A stretch of 13,511 bases of DNA from an uncultured Bacteroidales bacterium (GTDB taxonomy: Bacteria > Bacteroidota > Bacteroidia > Bacteroidales > Paludibacteraceae): positions 1 through 13,511 of the forward strand of contig CAIQOG010000420.1 in the NCBI GenBank assembly GCA_903873355.1, read 5' to 3'. Positions 8,123 through 13,511 of the stretch are shown here, one piece after another. Within the stretch, counting starts at the first letter, position 1, and every line of letters starts with the position of its first letter. Under the pieces are notes generated by a model, which saw only the letters and a program-made list of their open reading frames with translations, ran no database searches and had not been told where the DNA came from. A program made the position numbers and the translations under genes.

Positions 8123-9589
8123 TTAATCATCAGAAACTTTTTTCGAGGATTTTCCTTTTTTCGAAGTCAGAAATTCATCCTCTATTTGACGAAGATATTT
8201 TTTTGTACGATTATCAGGGATAGGTGTAAGTCCACGCTTACTCAAATTCGCCATCAAATCTTTTTTCAGATTTTCTTTTATTGTTTTATACTTCGGGTCA
8301 TTTGCATAATTTATAGTTTCTCCCGGGTTCGTTTTCAAATCGGTAAGAATTTCCGGGTTTCCGGGTAATTCATAGATGGTGTATTTGTAGCGCCCATCGT
8401 GAATTTGATTGGCATTATAATCTTCGGTTATAATGTATTTTCTTTCGGTTTTTTTGCCGTCACCTGTCAAACAGGACTTTAGTGACACTCCGGGTAGATT
8501 GTCAGGACTTTTAATGCCGGTTAAATCACAAATAGTCGGGATAAAATCCAGTCCATTACACACTAATGTTGTGTTATCCTGATAATTAGATTTAATACTT
8601 TTTCCGGCAAAAATAAATGGTACCCGCTGACATTCCTCAAACATAACGTTCTTGGTAATTAATCCGTGTGAACCGTTCATTTCACCATGGTCGGAAGTGA
8701 AAACAATGATTGTATTATCTGTTAATCCGGCTTTTTCGAGCGCATTTAATACTCTGCCTATTTGAAAATCAACGCTTTCAGTTAGTCGACAATACATCCA
8801 GCCATATAAATCCCACTCGGCTTTTGACCAGTTTCTGCCCTGATTTGCCATGATAACCATTTCGGGGTCTTCGCCATTTATCGGACTTGTATTTGTGGCA
8901 TGAGGCGGAATTTGTTTCTGATAAACTTCGGGGTTCAGGGTTTTCTGAAGTGCTAATAATCTATCGGTTTCACGTACGTTTGCGACTGGTAATTTTCCGG
9001 GATACCGCGCATCCATACCAGCTTTGTAGCAAATATCGTGAGGATTAAGGAAAGATAAGAATAAAAAGAAGGGTTTGTCTTTCTCAATTGTTGGTAGAAC
9101 CTGTTCGGCATAAATGGCCGGACCATCATAGGGATCTGTATCGTTCAACTTAAAACCATAACCGGTAAGATCTCTTGTTCCGGTATAAAGATGAGTTTTT
9201 CCTGAATAGAGTGTTTCATAACCTGCATTACTAAAAAGATTTCCTAAAGCATCCGTAGTGAGAATTTGCCTTACTTTAGATTCGTTGTAAGCCGGTGTGT
9301 TTTGTTTTACACCAACTTCGGATGCGTAATGACCTGTTAAAAGCGAAAACCGCGATGGCATTGAAACCGGATTGGCACAATAGGTTTTCTCAAAACGATA
9401 ACCCATTGATGCGATTTTATCCATATTCGGAGTTGATAACCACTTGTTTCCTTCACAGCTCATCATATTATAAGTCTGTTGGTCGGTCATAATAAACAAC
9501 ACATTTGGTTTAGTTTGAGCCAACAGAGGAATTGCACTGAAACCTAGTAAAGCCAGATTAAGTTTGTTTGAAGGAAGAATATTTTTCAT
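8123..9589 (-). CDS. Secreted sulfatase, serine-type, first gene of the second transcription unit
   Basis: A 488-residue sulfatase. The signal peptide contains NLALLGFSAIPLLAQ and ends at residue 25. Metal ligands are D36-Q37 (IMTDQQTY, Asp-Gln instead of Asp-Asp as in choline-sulfatase-like members) and D300-H301 (TSDHGEMNGSHG). The modification motif is S76-M-P-S-R80 followed by FSLLTGHYAS, so it is serine-type. K131 and H133 (SGKTHLY), H184 (NPHDI) and K313 complete the sulfate pocket. The tail contains SKKGKSSKK before the final SDD. ATG at 9589 was chosen; an in-frame TTG three bases upstream is less likely. A promoter lies about 80 bp upstream (9673-9703), so this is the first gene of the operon that continues to the left edge. 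The TDQQ signature suggests a subfamily different from the other four; I do not assign it. Confidence 0.94.
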   Translation of the reverse strand: MKNILPSNKLNLALLGFSAIPLLAQTKPNVLFIMTDQQTYNMMSCEGNKWLSTPNMDKIASMGYRFEKTYCANPVSMPSRFSLLTGHYASEVGVKQNTPAYNESKVRQILTTDALGNLFSNAGYETLYSGKTHLYTGTRDLTGYGFKLNDTDPYDGPAIYAEQVLPTIEKDKPFFLFLSFLNPHDICYKAGMDARYPGKLPVANVRETDRLLALQKTLNPEVYQKQIPPHATNTSPINGEDPEMVIMANQGRNWSKAEWDLYGWMYCRLTESVDFQIGRVLNALEKAGLTDNTIIVFTSDHGEMNGSHGLITKNVMFEECQRVPFIFAGKSIKSNYQDNTTLVCNGLDFIPTICDLTGIKSPDNLPGVSLKSCLTGDGKKTERKYIITEDYNANQIHDGRYKYTIYELPGNPEILTDLKTNPGETINYANDPKYKTIKENLKKDLMANLSKRGLTPIPDNRTKKYLRQIEDEFLTSKKGKSSKKVSDD

Positions 9590-9640
9590 CAATATTTGAA
9601 TATATTAATTTTATTAGACTAGGATTGGCAAGAATGGTTT

Positions 9641-9676
9641 AAAAAATTTGGTCGACCAGTATATTGGTCGACCAAA
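9641..9676 (-). terminator. Possible intrinsic terminator for the upstream unit, built from the operator palindromes
   Basis: On the minus strand the arms TTTGGTCGACCA (9676-9665) and TGGTCGACCAAA (9658-9647) are perfect complements separated by the six bases ATATAC, and are followed directly by six T (9646-9641). In RNA reading through from the sulfatase gene ending at 9894 this would be a 12-bp stem, 6-nt loop and U-tract, the shape of a rho-independent terminator. RNA started from the promoter at 9673-9703 would begin inside the first arm and lose most of the stem, so it could escape. The structure is seen; its use as a terminator is inferred. Confidence 0.45.
9647..9676. promoter_or_regulatory. 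Twin GGTCGACC palindromes, probable repressor operator
   Basis: Two copies of TTGGTCGACCA (9648-9658 and 9664-9674) are spaced 16 bp centre to centre, about one and a half helical turns. The right copy is a perfect 12-bp palindrome, TTGGTCGACCAA (9664-9675). The left has one mismatch at its edge. Together they make a larger dyad with 12-bp arms. The right copy overlaps the last bases of the -7 element and covers the expected start site, the usual place for a repressor. TGGT-N2-ACCA resembles operators of GntR/FadR-family regulators of uronate metabolism; a LacI-family protein, which also prefers a central CG, is an alternative. No regulator gene is in the window. Confidence 0.7.
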
Positions 9677-9703
9677 AGTAGTATTTATCGTCAAAATATC
9701 AAA
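9673..9703 (-). promoter_or_regulatory. Bacteroidota sigma-type promoter for the 8123-9589 operon
   Basis: On the minus strand TTTG (9703-9700) is followed by exactly 19 bases and then TACTTTTG (9680-9673), matching the Bacteroidota consensus TTTG-N19-21-TAnnTTTG. If the second element is centred at -7, transcription would start near 9669, leaving a leader of about 80 nt before ATG 9589. The match to both boxes and spacing is exact; the start point is inferred. Confidence 0.75.
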
Positions 9704-9727
9704 ATAAAAAGAGGATTATTTTGTCAA

Positions 9728-9745
9728 ATATGCTGTAAAGCATAT
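9728..9745. other. Short hairpin-forming inverted repeat
   Basis: ATATGCT and AGCATAT are perfect 7-bp inverted arms around a four-base loop. The stem is AT-rich and is not followed by a convincing T-run on the minus strand, so it is a weak candidate for 3'-end processing or termination of the unit ending at 9894. It lies about 150 bp past that stop and 25 bp before the -33 box, so an upstream regulatory site is also possible. Confidence 0.3.
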
Positions 9746-9893
9746 ATTTAGAAGAAGAAGCATGGGAAAAATGGAACAAAACCCTTCTTTTTGAATAACT
9801 ATTTGTAAAACAGAAATTAAAATAACGAACAAGTTGGCGATTTCATCTTTGCAGGCTTATTTTGATTGCACTGATATAAATCAAAAATTACAT

Positions 9894-11546
9894 TTACTTC
9901 TTTCCTAATTTTAGTCGTTGACTTTCAAAATAATTCAGCAGTTTAGCTTTCATATCTTTTGAAACATCGGTGTACAATTTTTCGTCAACCACGTTAACGG
10001 TTTCGTTCGGATCTTTCTGATAATCATATAATTCAGATGCAACAACCAGGTCTTGATCATAAGGTCGGTTTGTCCGGAAATTATCTTTCATCCAAACCGT
10101 GTAACGATATCGTGATGTTCTGATTGAATAGCCCATACATTTCCCTTCAGCAAATCCTAACCGGCCGGTTTCTGCATCTGATCCATTCCTTGGATATTGA
10201 CTTACGGAGTATTCCTTAACTGACGAATTTGGTTTTTTCATAACGGTAACCAGACTTTTTCCATCCAAATGCGTGGGAACTGGAACATTTGCTAAATCGC
10301 ACAAAGTTGGAAAAATATCAACAAACTCAGTCATCGATTTTGAAACAGATGGCTTAATCCAGGGTGCCGAAATAATGAGTGGTGCATGTGTAGCTTGTTC
10401 AAAGTTGGTGTGTTTGCACCACAAATTATGGTCACCGAGATGCCATCCGTGATCGCCCCAAAGAATAACGATGGTATTTTTCAGTAAGCCAAGTGAGTCC
10501 ATGGCATGAAGCAAAATTCCAACCTGTGCATCGGTATACGATACTGCTGCATAATACCCATGAATCAGTTCTTTTTGCTTGTCTAAAGGCAATGTCAACC
10601 CATAATCTTTCTGATCGGTAAATTCGGTCAAAGCAGGAATATCCGAATATTGTCTAAGCTCGCCGGCATTATGATAGGCTATAGCCGGACTGTTTTTCGA
10701 TTTTTCCTGAAATTCGGCTACCGGCATCTGGTCGCGTTTGTATAAGTCCCAATATTTTTTTGGAGAAACAAATGGTAAATGTGGCTTCGAAAATCCAACA
10801 GCAAAAAAGAATGGTTTATTTTCCGATTTTAGTTTGAGCAGAATTTCTTTGGCTCTTATCACATTAGCCCCATCGTTGTATGCATTATCCGGCACATCGG
10901 CACATTCCACCGAAGGCTTTACGTGTGTTGATATATACGCTTCAATTTCATCTTCGGCAATACCTTTTGAAATGGCTTCATTGCGGTATTTTTCAACAAG
11001 TGCCTTGGTTTCCGGCAATTGATAGGCACCTAAGGCTGGCATTCCGGTTTGAGAAGAGTAGTATTTTTCCTGTGTTTTGAAATAATTATAGTAAGGCACG
11101 CTCCACGAAGGAATATCCATTTTTTTGTCTACACATCGTTGGTCATAAATTTTACCAATTCCTTGTGTGCTATACCCTTGCGTGATTAGATATTGTGGCA
11201 AACTCAAGATATCAGGATTTACATCGCGCATTTTGGTTTTCAAATCCCAAACTCCTGTATAATCGGGACGCATACCGGTCATGATGCTGGCACGTGTAGG
11301 ACCGGAAACTGCTTGTTGGACGTAGTTTTGCAGAAAGACAGTTCCGTTTTTTGCAATTCGGTCGATGTTGGGTGTTTTGACTAATTTGTCACCATAACAA
11401 CCCAGAATTGGTTTTAAATCATCCACTGCTATAAAGAGAATATTGGGTTTTTCGGGTGCTTTTTTGTCGCTTTGTGCAAAGCACGAAACTGAAACTAAAC
11501 CTGCAAGTGCAAGGTTCAGATTTTTTTGAGACGATTGTTTTTTCAT
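9894..11546 (-). CDS. Secreted iduronate-2-sulfatase-like sulfatase (S1_7 type) with altered pocket histidines, serine-type
   Basis: A 550-residue sulfatase of the iduronate-2-sulfatase group with a signal peptide ending SCFAQ (25). Metal ligands D42-D43 (FIAVDDLKP) and D365-H366 (WGDHGWHLGDH), modification site S81-G-P-T-R85 (then ASIMTGMRPDYTGVWDL), K132 and K378 are all present. Two histidines kept by its paralogue at 4951-6534 are replaced: GKIYH becomes GKIYD (D135) and GFHKPH becomes GFSKPH (S253). A helical-looking insert of roughly 40 residues (about 155-210) precedes the shared SVECADVPDNAY motif. The intact metal and modification sites argue for an active enzyme with another substrate or sulfate position, not a dead copy. 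It follows the GH88 gene by 37 bp and is the last gene of the first unit; a 304-bp regulatory gap follows. It has no lysine-rich tail beyond KLGKK. Confidence 0.95.
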   Translation of the reverse strand: MKKQSSQKNLNLALAGLVSVSCFAQSDKKAPEKPNILFIAVDDLKPILGCYGDKLVKTPNIDRIAKNGTVFLQNYVQQAVSGPTRASIMTGMRPDYTGVWDLKTKMRDVNPDILSLPQYLITQGYSTQGIGKIYDQRCVDKKMDIPSWSVPYYNYFKTQEKYYSSQTGMPALGAYQLPETKALVEKYRNEAISKGIAEDEIEAYISTHVKPSVECADVPDNAYNDGANVIRAKEILLKLKSENKPFFFAVGFSKPHLPFVSPKKYWDLYKRDQMPVAEFQEKSKNSPAIAYHNAGELRQYSDIPALTEFTDQKDYGLTLPLDKQKELIHGYYAAVSYTDAQVGILLHAMDSLGLLKNTIVILWGDHGWHLGDHNLWCKHTNFEQATHAPLIISAPWIKPSVSKSMTEFVDIFPTLCDLANVPVPTHLDGKSLVTVMKKPNSSVKEYSVSQYPRNGSDAETGRLGFAEGKCMGYSIRTSRYRYTVWMKDNFRTNRPYDQDLVVASELYDYQKDPNETVNVVDEKLYTDVSKDMKAKLLNYFESQRLKLGKK

Positions 11547-11583
11547 TTTTTTGTTTCTGTAAATGAATAAGTTTGACTGATTT

Positions 11584-12774
11584 TCAGTCCATTGAAATTC
11601 CTTTTGCTTTCATATACCGTCCTAATGCTTCAATGTAATAATAGTCGGCATAATTCAACGGAACATCAATTTCTTTATTTGCCGGCCAGTTCCCAACTGA
11701 ATGTTTAAGGATGAATAACCCGTTATCACCTTTTTCGGCAAGATAATTATGTGATGTTAAACTTATTAGAATTTTTTCAGCTGCGTCAAGATAATCTTTC
11801 CCATTTTTCACATAACCACTAAGTTCAATTAGTGCAGAGGCATAAAGTGCTCCGGCAGAAGCATCACGAGGTGCATCGGGAATATTGGGTGCATTAAAAT
11901 CCCAATAGGGAACTTTGTCGGCAGGTAAATTTGGATTATTCAGCAGGAAAGCTGCTACTTTGCGTGCCTGATCGAGGTATTTAGGGTCACGTGTTTCGCG
12001 ATACATCATGGTGAAACCGTAAACTGCCCAACCCTGACCACGCGCCCATGATGAACTGTTGCTAAACCCCTGATGTGTAACTTTACTGATTACGTTTCCA
12101 CTTACACTGTCGTAATTTATTACGTGAAAGCAACTATTGTCAGGACGAAAATGATTTTCCAGTGTTTTGTTGGCATGCGAAACGGATGCTTTTTTAAAGG
12201 AATTATCATTAGTAATTTTACTTACTTCGCACAGCATTTCCAGATTCAGCATATTGTCGATGATTACCGGATATTGCCAGTCTTTGCGACCATCCCACGA
12301 TTTTATCAAACCCACTTCGGGATGAAAGCGTGTCATCAAAGAATTTGAACCTGTAACCAACACTTTTTTGTAATTCTCATTTCCGGTTAACCGAAATCCG
12401 TTTCCATAGCTACAATAAAGCATAAAACCTAAATCGTGAGTATCTTTCCGGTATTGAACTTTATCAAGAATTTCGGTATAAAATTCTGCTTCCTTTTTAA
12501 ATTGCTCGTTGCTGGTTAGTTCATACATATACCAAAGTGAACCGGGGAAAAACCCACAAGTCCAATCCTTGTAATTTGCAAAACAAACTTTTCCGTTTTC
12601 GAATGAGCGGGGATTCAGTTTACCGACTTTATATTTCTCGGAAGCAGCTAAAAGTTGCTCCTGTGAACGGTCGATAGCGGTTTTCAACCAGGGTATTTCT
12701 TTGTAATTTCTAGCCGAAAGTGTAGTTGAAAATGCTAATAATAAGACAATTATGGTTTTTGGTTTTAAAGTCAT
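11584..12774 (-). CDS. Unsaturated glucuronyl hydrolase, glycoside hydrolase family 88
   Basis: A 396-residue exported (alpha/alpha)6-barrel enzyme. The signal peptide is residues 1-21 (ending TTLSA). GH88 enzymes remove the 4,5-unsaturated uronic acid that lyases leave at the non-reducing end, by hydrating its double bond. The two catalytic aspartates fit D114 in DTHDLGFMLY (111-120) and D173 in IIDNMLNLE (171-179); their 59-residue spacing is close to the 61 of Bacillus UGL Asp88/Asp149. Other family motifs are DWTCGFFPGSLWYM (70-83), SNSSSWARGQGWAVYGF (238-254), DASAGALYASALIEL (304-318) and the C-terminal VPLNYADYYYIEALGR (371-386). Full length. It lies 20 bp after the lyase-like gene and 37 bp before a sulfatase, matching a lyase, hydrolase, sulfatase order of action. 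Stop is TGA. The sugar could be sulfated; the sequence does not say. Confidence 0.95.
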   Translation of the reverse strand: MTLKPKTIIVLLLAFSTTLSARNYKEIPWLKTAIDRSQEQLLAASEKYKVGKLNPRSFENGKVCFANYKDWTCGFFPGSLWYMYELTSNEQFKKEAEFYTEILDKVQYRKDTHDLGFMLYCSYGNGFRLTGNENYKKVLVTGSNSLMTRFHPEVGLIKSWDGRKDWQYPVIIDNMLNLEMLCEVSKITNDNSFKKASVSHANKTLENHFRPDNSCFHVINYDSVSGNVISKVTHQGFSNSSSWARGQGWAVYGFTMMYRETRDPKYLDQARKVAAFLLNNPNLPADKVPYWDFNAPNIPDAPRDASAGALYASALIELSGYVKNGKDYLDAAEKILISLTSHNYLAEKGDNGLFILKHSVGNWPANKEIDVPLNYADYYYIEALGRYMKAKGISMD

Positions 12775-12794
12775 AATAGTTGATGTTTAATAAA

Positions 12795-13511
12795 TTACTT
12801 GATCGGTTTTGTTAAGTCAAGCCAAAGAATTGGATTTTTAAGTGGCATATTTCGTTTGCTCTCATCAGTTGGAAAATCTGCACTGCATTTTTCCCAAATT
12901 GAAATCCATTCGGGTTGTTGCTGAATAATGGCAGCAAAAAACATGAACGGACGGCGTCCGGGCTGTTCGTCCCAATGCGAAATATCTCTTTTGAATGGCC
13001 ATTTTTCCTTGTCAATTACATAGGGTTTAATGAAATCAACCCCTTTTTGCATGCCTCGTCCGTCGGACAAAGTAAATTTCCAACCATTAAAATCGCTGTC
13101 AGTCAATAACCAGGTCAAAGTTGCCATGCCATCCAGGTTGAAAAGTTCGTATGAAAAAGGTTTAGTTCGCTCAATTTCCAGCGGATAACTTCCATCCTGC
13201 GCCATTTGTGTTGGTAATAGAATTTCCACGTAATGTTTCCGGCATTTTTCCAAAATGGTTTTGTCACCAACAAAGCGCGCATAGGCAGCCACCTGAGTAT
13301 GCCACCAGGTACCGTGATTGTTTTTGGCATTCATTTCGTCATTTCCGTATTGGTGGGTATTAAGCCACATCATAAATGTTTTAAACCACGTATGAATAGT
13401 TTCACTGTCGGATTTTGACAGGTAAGGTGAATTTTCCAACACCTGTATCGACTTTGTAACTTCAATAAACGGAATTCCGTCAATAATTCCAATGCCACGT
13501 CCGGTATTTAC
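12795..13511 (-). CDS. PF05426-type polysaccharide lyase (alginate lyase family, PL5/PL38-like), N-terminus cut by window edge
   Basis: The frame stays open to the right edge, so the gene is longer than any start seen here; a GTG at 13442 is internal. The 238 visible residues are the C-terminal part of an (alpha/alpha)n-barrel lyase. RGIGIIDGIPFIEV (residues 5-18 from the edge) and NNHGTWWHTQVAAYARF (64-80) are hallmark motifs of PF05426; the Asn-His of NNHGTW fits the catalytic Asn/His of family PL5. ERTKPFSYELFNLDGM (114-129) supplies the family's conserved Arg and Tyr (Y121). PL5 acts on mannuronan and PL38 on glucuronan, so a beta-1,4-linked uronic acid chain is the likely target. The signal peptide, if any, is outside the window. 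It is 20 bp before the GH88 gene, whose enzyme would consume its unsaturated products. The exact CAZy family is unresolved. Confidence 0.85.
   Translation of the reverse strand, partial: VNTGRGIGIIDGIPFIEVTKSIQVLENSPYLSKSDSETIHTWFKTFMMWLNTHQYGNDEMNAKNNHGTWWHTQVAAYARFVGDKTILEKCRKHYVEILLPTQMAQDGSYPLEIERTKPFSYELFNLDGMATLTWLLTDSDFNGWKFTLSDGRGMQKGVDFIKPYVIDKEKWPFKRDISHWDEQPGRRPFMFFAAIIQQQPEWISIWEKCSADFPTDESKRNMPLKNPILWLDLTKPIK

Larger units (their letters stand above)
9590..9893. other. 304-bp regulatory gap between the two transcription units
   Basis: No coding sequence is visible on either strand. Reading the minus strand from 9893, the gap holds AT-rich sequence, a short 7-bp hairpin (9728-9745), a Bacteroidota promoter (9703-9673), a twin palindrome (9676-9647) with a following T6 run, and a roughly 80-nt AT-rich leader before the ATG at 9589. 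It is by far the longest gap in the window; the others are 8 to 68 bp. I see nothing notable between 9746 and 9893. Confidence 0.85.

Noticed and set aside
9590..9592. TTG start for the 8123-9589 sulfatase (and a similar TTG at 4943-4945 for the DUF6250-like gene)
   Set aside because: An ATG follows directly in frame in both cases and gives a normal signal peptide beginning MKN or MKK.
4951..11546. The two S1_7-like sulfatases as a recent tandem duplication
   Set aside because: They differ widely in length, insert and active-site residues, and are separated by unrelated genes and a regulatory gap; old paralogy is more likely.
13440..13442. GTG as the start of the PF05426-type lyase
   Set aside because: The frame continues upstream to the edge with family-typical residues (GRGIGIIDGIPF), so the gene is truncated by the window, not started here.
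1..13511. CRISPR arrays, insertion sequences, tRNA or rRNA genes
   Set aside because: I saw no regularly spaced repeats, transposase-like frames, terminal inverted repeats or RNA gene signatures on either strand.

Overview
The window looks like part of a polysaccharide utilization locus of a Bacteroidota bacterium. The evidence is: AT-rich DNA; tightly packed, co-oriented genes; signal peptides ending in A-Q or S-Q on nearly every protein; no Shine-Dalgarno-like sequence seen where I examined a start (upstream of 9589); a textbook Bacteroidota promoter (TTTG-N19-TAnnTTTG) in the one real intergenic gap; and five sulfatases that all carry serine at the formylglycine position. Serine-type sulfatases need the radical-SAM maturase anSME, which suggests an anaerobe or facultative anaerobe, such as a gut or sediment Bacteroidales/Marinilabiliales member. 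Genus cannot be told from this window.

All ten genes are on the minus strand, so transcription runs from high to low coordinates. Unit 1 enters from the right edge: a partial PF05426-type (alginate lyase family, PL5/PL38-like) lyase (12795-13511), a GH88 unsaturated glucuronyl hydrolase (11584-12774) and an iduronate-2-sulfatase-like sulfatase (9894-11546). A 304-bp gap follows (9590-9893). It holds a promoter and a pair of GGTCGACC palindromes that overlap its -7 element and probable start site. The same palindromes can fold, in read-through RNA, into a 12-bp hairpin followed by six U. Unit 2 then runs: sulfatase (8123-9589), PL6 lyase (6575-8113), S1_7-like sulfatase (4951-6534), DUF6250-like protein (4265-4942), sulfatase (2901-4253), S1_4-like sulfatase (1123-2832) and a right-handed beta-helix protein that leaves the window at position 1. 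Within unit 2 the gaps range from 8 to 68 bp.

The inferred pathway is degradation of a sulfated, uronic-acid-containing polysaccharide. The PL6 and PF05426-type lyases, and possibly the beta-helix protein, would cut the chain by beta-elimination. GH88 would remove the resulting 4,5-unsaturated uronyl end. Five distinct sulfatases would strip sulfate at different positions. Ulvan-like or other sulfated algal or diatom polyuronates and animal glycosaminoglycans such as dermatan/chondroitin are all compatible; the sequence alone does not decide. No SusC/SusD pair, transcriptional regulator or anSME gene is in the window.

The best candidates for something not yet described are the compact terminator/operator/promoter overlap at 9641-9703, the non-canonical active-site residues in the PL6 lyase and in three of the sulfatases, and the combination of PL6, PL5/38-like and DUF6250 proteins with five serine-type sulfatases.
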